Shown here: positions 15,019-22,763 of the stretch, piece after piece
How positions within the stretch are numbered: position 1 is the first letter of the stretch
How the letters are laid out: every line of letters begins with the position of its first letter
NCBI GenBank assembly: GCA_934148985.1
Contig: CAKPDO010000021.1
Span: 1-25,954 of the forward strand
Direction: 5' to 3'
From: an uncultured Clostridia bacterium
Lineage (GTDB): Bacteria; Bacillota; Clostridia; TANB77; CAG-508
DNA length: 25,954 nt
The notes under the pieces: generated by a model
Seen by the model: only the letters and a program-made list of their open reading frames with translations
Databases searched by the model: none
Told to the model about the DNA's origin: nothing
Program-made: the position numbers and the translations under genes

Positions 15019-15735
15019 ATGAATAAATATAAAGTCTTTATTGCCACAAATAGTTTGCAAAACTATGACCAAATTCAATGTTTATTTAACAATGATGGTT
15101 ATAATGTAGTTGGATATTCTCAAGATGGAAATGAAACATTAAACAAAATATTAGAATTAAAACCAGATTTAGTGTTTATAGAAGAAAACTTAAAAAATGT
15201 AGATGCAGACAATATCATATTAAAAGTCAATCCAACATTACTAACATCTCAAACATCTTTTGTTATAATATCACACTGCAAAACTCCATATCTTAAAAAG
15301 TTTTATAGTGAATATAATGTTTTGGATGTCTTATATCTTCCTATTGCTAATTATGAATTAATGAATATTAGAAAAATTTTTATTAAGCATATTAATTATT
15401 TATATAATTTAAAGGAAAATAAAAAATATATTATAATTCAAAATAAGTTAAAAGAATATAAATATATCAGGAATATAGATTATTCAAAATATTTTTCTAA
15501 TGATGATCTGCTTTTATTAAATAAATTAGAAATTGATATTTCCCTAAAAAGATTATATACCGAAGCTGAACACGAATCAATCCAAATGGATTTAGTTGGT
15601 TTTTGGGATGGTGCTAAAGATATTTATGGAAATAAATTGCCTCCAGCTAGAAGATTAGAATATACGGGTGTATCAAGAGACGATTTTAATAGAATTTATG
15701 ATATTCTTTTAAATATTGAAACAATGTACACTTAA
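15019..15735 (+). CDS. Pseudo-receiver protein with a unique C-terminal domain
   Basis: The 238-residue product has a receiver-like first 120 residues (YKVFIATNSLQNYDQIQ, GYSQDGNETLNKILELKPDLVFIEENL). The phospho-acceptor position holds Glu55 instead of Asp and the acidic pair after the first strand is missing, so it should not be phosphorylated; Glu often mimics the active state. The C-terminal part is not recognised; it contains GFWDGAKDIYGNKLPPARR. AGGAGA lies about 10 nt before the ATG. It is similar in size and layout to the Spo0A-like gene at 11266, and the two may be distant relatives. It is flanked by divergent sigma and convergent HTH genes. Confidence 0.65.
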   Translation: MNKYKVFIATNSLQNYDQIQCLFNNDGYNVVGYSQDGNETLNKILELKPDLVFIEENLKNVDADNIILKVNPTLLTSQTSFVIISHCKTPYLKKFYSEYNVLDVLYLPIANYELMNIRKIFIKHINYLYNLKENKKYIIIQNKLKEYKYIRNIDYSKYFSNDDLLLLNKLEIDISLKRLYTEAEHESIQMDLVGFWDGAKDIYGNKLPPARRLEYTGVSRDDFNRIYDILLNIETMYT

Positions 15736-15764
15736 AAATAATTTTTATATTATAAAAATTATTT
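15736..15764. terminator. Bidirectional terminator between convergent genes
   Basis: A perfect palindrome with 14-nt arms (AAATAATTTTTATA and its complement) around a single central T. It begins one base after the stop at 15735 and overlaps the stop of the HTH gene at 15763. T-rich arms on both strands fit a two-way terminator, though the stem is only A-T. Confidence 0.6.
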
Positions 15765-16134
15765 ACATATATTTCGCATTGAATTTTTTTATATTATCTT
15801 GTCCTTTTTGGGACATACCCTCTGTCCTATTTATCGCATATGGTGTATCATTTGGATAAATTCTTCTTTGTATTATTTCAAATTTATCATTTCTGATCAA
15901 ATCCAAACGCACACAACCTTTTTCCTTTAAATGTGAAACCCACTTTGAAATCGTATGTGGTTGTGCATTTAATAAATTTCCTAAATAACTATTAGAAGCA
16001 AAGCAATAACCTTCTTTATTAGACAAAACTTTTATTATTGCATATAGTAACTTTTCATTTGCTTTTAAATCTGTATCAAACAAAACTGTTGATGGAATAA
16101 TTGCATAATAACCAATTTTATTTTCATCATTCAA
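15763..16134 (-). CDS. Helix-turn-helix protein, replication-initiator-like (HTH_36 type)
   Basis: The 123-residue product has a single winged-helix domain: YYAIIPSTVLFDTDLKANEKLLYAII, then FASNSYLGNLLNAQPHTISKWVSHLKEKG, then a beta wing and a short tail. This is the pattern of HTH_36 domains at the N-terminus of phage and plasmid replication proteins; the protein stops after that domain, so it is a regulator or a truncated initiator. The start is probably TTG 16134, with AAAGGAG 8 nt upstream; ATG 16152 overlaps that site. A palindrome (16182-16204) lies upstream and may be its own operator. Its presence supports a mobile-element origin of this segment. Confidence 0.72.
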   Translation of the reverse strand: MNDENKIGYYAIIPSTVLFDTDLKANEKLLYAIIKVLSNKEGYCFASNSYLGNLLNAQPHTISKWVSHLKEKGCVRLDLIRNDKFEIIQRRIYPNDTPYAINRTEGMSQKGQDNIKKFNAKYM

Positions 16135-16181
16135 ATTCTTCACTCCTTTCATTTTTTTAACAAATTTTTAACATTTTTTAT

Positions 16182-16204
16182 ATAGGTCATTTTTGATAAC
16201 CTAT
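16182..16204 (-). promoter_or_regulatory. Operator-like palindrome upstream of the HTH gene
   Basis: ATAGGT and ATAGGT in inverted orientation flank an 11-nt centre that keeps an inner AT/AT pair. The distance to the TTG start is about 50 nt, suited to autorepression. Confidence 0.45.
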
Positions 16205-16346
16205 TTTAAAATTGATAAAATTTCATCATTTTTACTAAAATTCATAAAAAAAATGAGCAATACCTTTTTTGAGATAATTCCCATTTTCAATGGTTTTCAG
16301 CTAAATTAACATCTTTAATTTCGGTTGCACTTTGAAACCTTTGTTA

Positions 16347-16532
16347 GAACAAAAAGCTAGAGCAACTTATGAAAAATTAATAGATTTATGTAGAGATAAT
16401 CCAGACGTTGTTGAGCCTTTGAAATTCTTAAGAGAAAGAGAAGTTGTCCATTTCCAAAGATTTGGTGAAGCTTTACGTAAAGTTCAAGATAAACTTGCTG
16501 ACAAACAAATTTATATGAATAATTGTAGATAA
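16347..16532 (+). pseudogene. Duplicated 3' end of cotJC
   Basis: This 186-nt segment matches 10460-10645 with three substitutions, all silent, so the last 61 residues (EQKARATYEKLIDLC to MNNCR) are identical. Similarity also continues briefly past the stop. There is no cotJC start, and an upstream stop closes the frame. Such a partial 3' copy is what integration of an element at the end of cotJC, or a tandem duplication with deletion, would leave. Silent-only differences suggest that the copy came from a functional cotJC of a related strain. Confidence 0.88.
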
Positions 16533-16559
16533 TAAAAATATTTTTAACAAATACAACCA

Positions 16560-16583
16560 GTGGAGTCTAAAAATAGGCTTCAC
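16560..16583. terminator. Weak hairpin after the cotJC fragment
   Basis: GTGGAGTC pairs with GGCTTCAC (two G-U pairs) around an A-rich 8-nt loop; only a short T-rich stretch follows on the plus strand. Confidence 0.3.
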
Positions 16584-16621
16584 TCTTAATTTGATTTGAT
16601 GAAAATTTCCAAAAAATACAA

Positions 16622-17683
16622 TTAATTCCAGAAATCTATATCTTCATCCTCATCTTCATTTTGAACAGATTTTTTAAGTTCTTCATATCTTTTCAGATTT
16701 TCCTCACGATTTTTATAATCACTAGATAATTCTTCATACACATCTTCTAAATCACTTAATATTTCAATCCATGTTCTTTCAATTACATAATGACTATTAT
16801 TTGCTAATTTAGAAGAATAAAATGGATATTTTTCAATTACTTTGTCTTTTAATTTATCATAATCATCTTCATTCACAAAATCATTTTCACCAACAAATTC
16901 AAGCATCTTCTTAAAAAGTTCTATTAGTTTTTTTCTTTTCAAAATATATAAATCTTTATATGTTTGACCTTCTTTTAATTCAAAATCTCTATATTTGTAT
17001 GCAAACTCTTTATAGCCTTTATTTTTATCTGTTGGAAGAAGTATTTCGTAATCTTCATCTATTGACATTATTCTTTCAACATCATCTAATCTAATAAATT
17101 CCTCTTCATCATAATTTCTAATGTGATTGCAGAAAATAGCATTTCTTAATGAAGAAAATTCATGATGATAGAAATTATAGTAATGATCCATTATTGGTGT
17201 AAATTCTTCTATATTCCAGTTTCTATTATATGTTTTATTTTTATAATCAAGCATTTCAGTATAAAGTCCAATAATTTTTTCTTTTCGTTCTTTAAGTATT
17301 ATTTCAAAGCCTTTTACTTCAATTTCTTTTTTTATTTCTTTATATTCATTTAAAGTCCTAACTGCTCTATTATAAGGTGAAAAGATAAGTTTTAGTTTTT
17401 CCTTTTCTGTTGGAGCAATAAATCTATCATCACTTTCCCATTCTATTAATTCACTCATTAATTCAATTACAGATTTCCAATAGTTTACTTTTTGTTCAAA
17501 ATAGCATTTTATACTATAAAATAATGTTGTATCATCTTCACTATCTGGAAGTTCAAATTCTTTTATTTTTCCTATTTCTTTTACAAGCTCTATTGATTTA
17601 TTAACTATATCTCTATATATAGCTTCATAATCCTTTCTTTGCATTTCTTTTTCATAATCTTTTAGACTAACTTCTTTTATCAT
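16622..17683 (-). CDS. Large helical acidic protein of unknown function
   Basis: The 353-residue product is rich in Glu, Lys, Tyr and Asp, with alternating predicted helices, no signal peptide, no membrane helix and an acidic end (NEDEDEDIDFW). I do not recognise a family. Repeated patterns such as KELIELMSELIEWE-like and LIELFKKMLEF segments hint at helical repeats. The start is ATG 17683 with AGGAG 11 nt upstream; the longer frame from TTG 17746 covers the promoter at 17718-17746. It is transcribed divergently from the gene at 17799, with overlapping -35 boxes, so the two may be co-regulated. Confidence 0.72.
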   Translation of the reverse strand: MIKEVSLKDYEKEMQRKDYEAIYRDIVNKSIELVKEIGKIKEFELPDSEDDTTLFYSIKCYFEQKVNYWKSVIELMSELIEWESDDRFIAPTEKEKLKLIFSPYNRAVRTLNEYKEIKKEIEVKGFEIILKERKEKIIGLYTEMLDYKNKTYNRNWNIEEFTPIMDHYYNFYHHEFSSLRNAIFCNHIRNYDEEEFIRLDDVERIMSIDEDYEILLPTDKNKGYKEFAYKYRDFELKEGQTYKDLYILKRKKLIELFKKMLEFVGENDFVNEDDYDKLKDKVIEKYPFYSSKLANNSHYVIERTWIEILSDLEDVYEELSSDYKNREENLKRYEELKKSVQNEDEDEDIDFWN

Positions 17684-17717
17684 ATTACAAAATACTCCTA
17701 TAACTTTTTCTATCCAA

Positions 17718-17768
17718 ATTTTAACATAAAAAATTATATTTGCCAAATAAGTTTTTTTGCTTTATAAT
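17718..17768. promoter_or_regulatory. Back-to-back divergent promoters with overlapping -35 boxes
   Basis: Minus: TTGGCA (17741-17746), 17 bp, TAAAAT (17718-17723). Plus: TTGCCA (17740-17745), 17 bp, TATAAT (17763-17768). The 7-bp TTGCCAA supplies both -35 elements, so polymerase can occupy only one direction at a time. Confidence 0.7.
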
Positions 17769-17798
17769 ATTTTTAAGTATATTTAAGGAGGTTATCCC

Positions 17799-18218
17799 AT
17801 GTCTATATTTAAAAAAATACGCAATATTTTTTCTCCTGGTTCTGACGAAGATTATACAGATGACACAGACTATTACTCATTTGAAAGTAATATTGATAAA
17901 CTTGAAAAAACAAGTCAATATCCAATTTCTCCATATCAAGCATTTAAAATTGCAGAACAAGATAATAATTTAAAAACTAATTTTTTTAGACTTGATAGTA
18001 GATATATTAGTTATTTAAGTTTTGATGACTGCAAAGTTGAATTAGTGGATGGTGATAATAATAGAAAATATTACCTTGTAAAGATTCTAAAAGGTGAAAT
18101 TTCTTGGCTTGATGATACAACTTTTTATGACGGAATTCTTTGTGATAATGATTTTGATTTATTACAATGTTTAATTGATGTTGAAACTGGAGAATATATT
18201 TATTATCCCAAAAAATAG
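17799..18218 (+). CDS. Small acidic protein of unknown function
   Basis: The 139-residue product begins MSIFKKIRNIFSPGSDEDYTDD, a short basic amphipathic helix followed by an Asp/Tyr-rich linker. From about residue 45 there is an alpha/beta domain: SPYQAFKIAEQ, a FRLDSRYISYLSF strand region and an end CLIDVETGEYIYYPKK that recalls the last strand of PepSY-like domains. That likeness is weak. AAGGAGG lies 7 nt before the ATG. It is divergent from the gene at 16622-17683. Its 3' end overlaps a possible small membrane peptide on the other strand. Confidence 0.75.
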   Translation: MSIFKKIRNIFSPGSDEDYTDDTDYYSFESNIDKLEKTSQYPISPYQAFKIAEQDNNLKTNFFRLDSRYISYLSFDDCKVELVDGDNNRKYYLVKILKGEISWLDDTTFYDGILCDNDFDLLQCLIDVETGEYIYYPKK

Positions 18219-18272
18219 AGCTACTATAACTGCTCCTATTATTCCACCATATATTGCTGTTTCTTCTCTCAT
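18171..18272 (-). CDS. Possible 33-residue membrane peptide
   Basis: On the minus strand an ATG frame gives MREETAIYGGIIGAVIVALF and 13 more residues, ending in Ser/Asn: one clear membrane helix after a short acidic start. Such peptides can be type I toxins or small membrane regulators. It overlaps the last 48 nt of the convergent gene at 17799-18218, so the two transcripts would be antisense at their ends. Its ribosome binding site is poor and the upstream TATAAT (18295-18300) lacks a -35, so support is the hydropathy pattern alone. Confidence 0.28.
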   Translation of the reverse strand: MREETAIYGGIIGAVIVALFFGIINIFSSFNIN

Positions 18273-18403
18273 TCATTTTTCAAAATACATAGGCATTATA
18301 ACATAAAAAATACCCAAAAGCACCAAACTTCAAAAAAATTATTTTCTTAATATTTCTATCTTCCATGATATCTTTATATTTCAGGATAATTTCTATAAAA
18401 TTA

Positions 18404-18432
18404 TTGAAAATTATGTAAATTTGATATATAAT
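18404..18432 (+). promoter_or_regulatory. Sigma-A promoter of the 18520 gene
   Basis: TTGAAA (18404-18409), 17 bp, TATAAT (18427-18432). The leader of about 80 nt contains a hairpin with AGTTAC/GTAACT arms (about 18474-18505) just before the GGAGG site, which could modulate translation. Confidence 0.75.
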
Positions 18433-18519
18433 ACACTCATATTATCCTTGGTACCAGGAGTAATAAAAGGTACAAGTTACAATATACTACTTCGTATTAG
18501 TAACTACTATGGAGGTATT

Positions 18520-19467
18520 ATGAGTTTCGAAAAAAAAACTTCGAGAAAGCAAAATGAAATTCTTTGTGATACTCTTGAAATCCAAGAACATCTAAATACG
18601 TGGACACGGGATGTAGGATGGTCTTTTAAAGACTTTACAACTTTTGTTGAGCTTATAGGGATAAAAACTCCTATCAAATTAAGTAACTGGAACAAATGCC
18701 TAAAATCATTTAAGTGTACTTCTGCACTGGGCACAGAATTTACAATTTCCCTTAATTTGGAAAATCCATCAGACACCTTCGCAACACTTATGGTAAGCAA
18801 TGAAAAAGAACGCAGATTTTATGAGGTTTATAACAATAGCGGTTCTCCAAACGAGGAAAACATTCCAGAGCTTACTTCATATGGAAGAACTATTAAAAAA
18901 AACGGCAAGGAACTTGACAGTTTTTATGGTAGTTGTTTCTGTACCAGTTCATTACCCATTGATTCTACACATCGTTTGCACGTGGAAATCAATGTACCCT
19001 ATAGAATAAGATTGCTTTATCCAAACAATTTGGAGCTAAAAAATTATAATCTCGTTGAAGATTATCTTTTAACTTTAGATACATCTTTAATAATGGATGA
19101 AGTCTTTGCAAAAGTTATGAAGCTTCTTGAATTTTCTCCAAAAGATCTTGCTGACACCCATCGAATTATTTTTTCTTATGTTGAAACTGTCGGTGAAAAA
19201 AAGAGAGAACGAAGTAAAATCTTTATGGAAAACGGCGTAATCAAAGAATATGCTGTTCTCGAAAACGGAGAAACATTTCGTGTTTTGAGTGATGGTAATT
19301 GGTCATATCTGTCAGATAATCTTCGAATTGATTATCACAAGGATAAAGACAACTATACCCTCTCTGTAACAGAGGTAGAGCCAAACATTGTAAATATCAA
19401 TCCAGCTAAGCTCATGCGCCGCGTAAAAGAAAGAATTTCTGAGCTACAGAGGGATATTGTAAAATAG
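18520..19467 (+). CDS. Protein of unknown function, probably acquired
   Basis: The 315-residue product is soluble, without signal peptide or membrane helix. No catalytic motif is evident. It contains many aromatic residues (TWTRDVGWSFKDF near 27) and a C-terminal half with YVETVGEKKRERSK and ENGETFRVLSDGNWSYL, suggesting beta-rich structure. The start is ATG 18520 with GGAGG 5-6 nt upstream; the longer frame from TTG 18421 would include the promoter. Codon use is richer in G and C than in the neighbours, and codon 30 is CGG read in frame (skipping would give a stop two codons on). A strong terminator follows, so this is a single-gene unit. Confidence 0.72.
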   Translation: MSFEKKTSRKQNEILCDTLEIQEHLNTWTRDVGWSFKDFTTFVELIGIKTPIKLSNWNKCLKSFKCTSALGTEFTISLNLENPSDTFATLMVSNEKERRFYEVYNNSGSPNEENIPELTSYGRTIKKNGKELDSFYGSCFCTSSLPIDSTHRLHVEINVPYRIRLLYPNNLELKNYNLVEDYLLTLDTSLIMDEVFAKVMKLLEFSPKDLADTHRIIFSYVETVGEKKRERSKIFMENGVIKEYAVLENGETFRVLSDGNWSYLSDNLRIDYHKDKDNYTLSVTEVEPNIVNINPAKLMRRVKERISELQRDIVK

Positions 19468-19504
19468 TAATTACTATTTTGCTATTTCCTCACAAAAAAT
19501 TAAT

Positions 19505-19547
19505 AACCAAGTGGCAAGATATTCGTATCTTAGCCCCTTGGTTTTTT
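19505..19547 (+). terminator. Strong Rho-independent terminator
   Basis: AACCAAG..GGC..AAGATA / TATCTT..GCC..CTTGGTT with a TTCG tetraloop, followed by a T-run. It ends the transcript of the 18520 gene. Confidence 0.92.
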
Positions 19548-19646
19548 AATAACAGCCTTTTTTCTGTGCTCCTTTAGGTAAGAAAATGAAAAAGACTATT
19601 TTACAATGTTGTTGTTTTAACAGTTGTTATTCTTTATCCCGTTATT

Positions 19647-20327
19647 TCATATATGGCACTTGTGGTCTTTTTCTGGAAAATCTATTCCATCAATGCAATT
19701 ATCAAAAATAAATTGTTTTAGTTTTTCTTTTATATTTTTGCTATAAAATTCAGATAATAAAATATTAAAATCTTTTAATTTATTATCTGGAACTTTTATA
19801 ATTCCACAGCCATTTTCAATCATAATCTTATTTGCGCAAATTGTACTTGTTCTTTTATTTCCATCCCAAAATAATTGACTTCTCATTCCATATAACATAT
19901 ACTCTATAGCTCTTTCTGTGCTATTTTCTATTTTTAATATGCTATTTATTTGTTGATTTACAATGTCTTCATTTGGTATTTCTGGAATATAATCTGTTCC
20001 TGTTATTTGTACAGTTCCATTTCTTAGTATTCCCCAATCAATACTTTCGTTTCTTGCAACAAGTTCATTTATTTTACAAATAAATTCCAAATTTAAACTT
20101 TCTTCTATATTATTTATAACATATTTCCATGCATCTCTTAAGTTTAATACACATTGAATGTCATCTATTCTTAAATTTGGAACATTAACACCTTCCAATA
20201 TGGTTTTCGTTTCTGGAAAAGTTATATTTATTCCCTCCATTTTTGCATTTGAGTATATATTATCAACTAAATTTCTTTTTGCTAGAAATATATTTTGTTC
20301 TCTTGTCATTTTAAATTTATTTTCCAT
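19647..20327 (-). CDS. Fic-family protein with His-to-Gln active site
   Basis: Fic proteins transfer AMP or related groups to protein hydroxyls. The 226-residue product has the N-terminal region IYSNAKMEGINITFPET (near 24), which recalls the Fic inhibitory-helix segment, and the Fic loop at 151-159 as QLFWDGNKR. The usual HPFxxGNxR histidine, the catalytic base, is Gln here. The protein may therefore be inactive in AMP transfer or use other chemistry. GGGGGA precedes the ATG by about 9 nt. It follows the hydrolase gene by 19 nt. A 78-nt piece of its 3' part is repeated at 10721-10798. Confidence 0.85.
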   Translation of the reverse strand: MENKFKMTREQNIFLAKRNLVDNIYSNAKMEGINITFPETKTILEGVNVPNLRIDDIQCVLNLRDAWKYVINNIEESLNLEFICKINELVARNESIDWGILRNGTVQITGTDYIPEIPNEDIVNQQINSILKIENSTERAIEYMLYGMRSQLFWDGNKRTSTICANKIMIENGCGIIKVPDNKLKDFNILLSEFYSKNIKEKLKQFIFDNCIDGIDFPEKDHKCHI

Positions 20328-20346
20328 TTTATATCGTCCCCCATTT

Positions 20347-21264
20347 TTATTTTTTAACTTCTATTCCCTCTATAAAATTTAACACATCTTCATAAATTTG
20401 CTCACGTTCTCCCTCATTTAATATCTCATGTCTTAAACCCGGATATAATTTGCTTTTCGTATTTTTGTATCCGACATCATTTAAAAACTTTTCTAACATT
20501 TTAAATTTATCTATATTCTGAATTACCGGGTCCTTATCTCCTGCTATTAAAAATATTTCAAGCATTTCATTTTGAACTTTATATAAATTAGCATTATATG
20601 CCCTATTTAATAATTTATATAAATTGATAAATCCATTTGTTGTAAATATAAATCCACATAATTCATCATTATTATACATATTTATATTTTCAGGATTTTT
20701 GGATAACCATTCATTCTTTAACTTATAAGATTTATTATAAGATTTAAATGTTAAATCATTTAGCTTTTTATTTGGTTTGTTATCTTTTCCTATAATCTTA
20801 AATATATATGCAAGCAAAATTGCTAAAGGTGTAAATGAATTTTTAGTTGGTGGTCCGCATAATATAACTTTTTTTATTTCATTATCGTACTTTTGCATAT
20901 AACCTCTTGCTACTAATGTTCCCATGCTATGACTAAACAAATATACTGGATAGTTTGGATATTTATTCTTTATATACATTGTAACATCATATAAATCATC
21001 TATTATAAAATTAATATCTTCTGTATAAAAATATCCTAGGTCCTTTTTATCTTTAACGCTATTGCCATGTCCTCTATGGTCATTAATTATACATACATAT
21101 CCTCTATCTGATAAATACTCCATAAATTTAAAATATCTTTCTTTATGCTCCGCCATTCCATGTGAAAACTGCACAATTCCTTTTATTTCATTAGTAGGAA
21201 TTGTATACGCTATTTCAATATTTAATTTATCACTATTTGATTTTATGCTATCTTTTTTTATCAT
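20347..21264 (-). CDS. Alpha/beta hydrolase, lysophospholipase/monoacylglycerol lipase type
   Basis: The 305-residue product has the Hydrolase_4 pattern: oxyanion motif SHGMAEH (34-40), DHRGHGNS (62-69), nucleophile elbow SHSMG with Ser113, Asp245 in AGDKDPV and His279 in GLRHE. It should hydrolyse lipid esters in the cytoplasm. There is no signal peptide. The start is ATG 21264 with TAGGAGG 5 nt upstream; the longer frame from 21306 is rejected. It sits in a same-strand run with the ATPase, DUF6512 and fic genes, gaps 19-62 nt. Confidence 0.9.
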   Translation of the reverse strand: MIKKDSIKSNSDKLNIEIAYTIPTNEIKGIVQFSHGMAEHKERYFKFMEYLSDRGYVCIINDHRGHGNSVKDKKDLGYFYTEDINFIIDDLYDVTMYIKNKYPNYPVYLFSHSMGTLVARGYMQKYDNEIKKVILCGPPTKNSFTPLAILLAYIFKIIGKDNKPNKKLNDLTFKSYNKSYKLKNEWLSKNPENINMYNNDELCGFIFTTNGFINLYKLLNRAYNANLYKVQNEMLEIFLIAGDKDPVIQNIDKFKMLEKFLNDVGYKNTKSKLYPGLRHEILNEGEREQIYEDVLNFIEGIEVKK

Positions 21265-21318
21265 TTTTCCTCCTATTTTTTGAACATACCGTAAAGACAT
21301 ATCCAATATTCTCTAATA

Positions 21319-22158
21319 TTATAATTGTCTATTTTTTTCAAACAAATTCTTATTTTTTCTAAAAAACTCATAATAAAGTTGCATATTCTCAAGCTCAAAC
21401 CATTTTTGCGAAATAACAGGTACTTTATCTAAATTATATATTTTCGCATCACTTATAGAAAGCAAAAATGGAGAATGTGTTGCAATAATAAATTGACACT
21501 TAAAAAATCTAGCTAGTCCATATATTAGTTCAACAAGTTCCATTTGAGAATTAGGTGATAAACTATTTTCTGGCTCATCGAGTAAATAAAGTTTTCCATC
21601 TTGTAATTCTCTATCAAAAAAATCTAATGAAGTTTGTCCATTTGAATATTCTCTTTCATTTTCTGTTACTCTCTTTTTTATAAATTTATTTTCAGTTAAA
21701 TTTCTTGCTTCTACAGAAACTCTAAATTCATCGTAAGAATCATAATTAATAGGGTTGTATTTATATTTTAAATATTGCTCACCTAGTTCTTCTCTTTTTA
21801 TATTTCTGTTTTCATTTTCTTCTCTTTTTAGTAATATCTTCTTAAATATATCTTCACTACAAATAAACTTACTACCATATGGTATGTTATTTATTTCATA
21901 ATATTTGCATCCACTTGTGTATAGGTCAAAATAATCTGATTTTACAAGTTCTTTTTTTCTTTCTATTACTTTATTATTCCTATTTATTGTTTCTGCAATA
22001 ACATTTAGTAAAGTTGACTTTCCAGAACCATTGTTGCCATAAAAAATTGTTATTGGTTCAAATTCAATTTCATAAAGTTTTTTTTCTAAAAATATATGAA
22101 AAGGATATCCACTAAAATCTTCTTCATCAGGTAATTTGAATTTATTTAAATATATCAT
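21319..22158 (-). CDS. Predicted ABC-like ATPase (COG3910 type)
   Basis: The 279-residue product is a free-standing ATPase of the ABC/SMC class. Walker A is YGNNGSGKST (40-49), the signature is YSNGQTS (171-177), Walker B is LYLLDEPE (190-197), and the switch histidine is in IATHSP (225-230). The helical insertion between (about 60-165) is Lys/Glu-rich. There are no membrane segments. It resembles predicted ATPases of COG3910 and the ATPase half of some overcoming-lysogeny (OLD)-like systems, but no nuclease domain is attached. GGAGA lies 8 nt before the ATG. No partner gene with an obvious linked role is adjacent. Confidence 0.85.
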   Translation of the reverse strand: MIYLNKFKLPDEEDFSGYPFHIFLEKKLYEIEFEPITIFYGNNGSGKSTLLNVIAETINRNNKVIERKKELVKSDYFDLYTSGCKYYEINNIPYGSKFICSEDIFKKILLKREENENRNIKREELGEQYLKYKYNPINYDSYDEFRVSVEARNLTENKFIKKRVTENEREYSNGQTSLDFFDRELQDGKLYLLDEPENSLSPNSQMELVELIYGLARFFKCQFIIATHSPFLLSISDAKIYNLDKVPVISQKWFELENMQLYYEFFRKNKNLFEKNRQL

Positions 22159-22220
22159 TTTTGCATCTCCTATTATACCAATTTTTATCAGATTTTGTCT
22201 TTTGTAAATTTAAAATTTCT

Positions 22221-22763
22221 TTAGCAACCTATCCCATATCCCCCACTTACTGGGTCTACAAATAATCCAATATGTGGAGCATTATATGTAAAAAACATAA
22301 AACAAAATAGCAACACTGTAAGAATACTTATTGCAATAAACTTATTACATTTCTCGTCTTTCTTAATTTGTTTAAAAGTCACATACTCACCCAAAAAGAC
22401 TCCAGCAAAAAAGCTTCCAATATCTAAAAAAGCAAAATTTGTACCAATAATTCCAGTATAAGTATAAAAAAATACCACAACAAATGCAAGTGCACACAAA
22501 ATTCCCTTTATCCTAGCACATAAAAAATTATTATACGCATCTTTTTCTGTCTTTAGATAAAAATATCCAATAATTATAGTTATAAGCATAGGGAAAAATA
22601 ATAATTTTAAATGTTCCCATGTGCTTTCGTTAACTGCTGAAAAAAGCGCAACAATGGAATTTTCATTTGACCATTCATATGTAAAATGTAAAATTGTGCC
22701 CAAAACATATGTAAAAAGTAAACTAAATATTTGGAATCTTAAAAATTTATTTTTAAAAAGCAT
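22221..22763 (-). CDS. DUF6512-family membrane protein
   Basis: The 180-residue product has about five membrane helices and motifs I associate with DUF6512: AVNESTWEHLKLLFFP near 43 and PHIGLFVDPVSGGYG near the end. The function is unknown. AGGAGG lies 6-7 nt before the ATG, but both the site and the ATG are held in a perfect hairpin (22756-22797) that probably also ends the recD2 transcript, so translation may depend on opening that stem. The C-terminal GYGIGC is a possible metal- or lipid-linked end; that is speculation. Confidence 0.85.
   Translation of the reverse strand: MLFKNKFLRFQIFSLLFTYVLGTILHFTYEWSNENSIVALFSAVNESTWEHLKLLFFPMLITIIIGYFYLKTEKDAYNNFLCARIKGILCALAFVVVFFYTYTGIIGTNFAFLDIGSFFAGVFLGEYVTFKQIKKDEKCNKFIAISILTVLLFCFMFFTYNAPHIGLFVDPVSGGYGIGC

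Noticed and set aside
16321..16346. CGG at TTTCGGTT before the cotJC fragment as another shift site
   Set aside because: Its frame has an upstream stop and no start; there is no homology there to restore.
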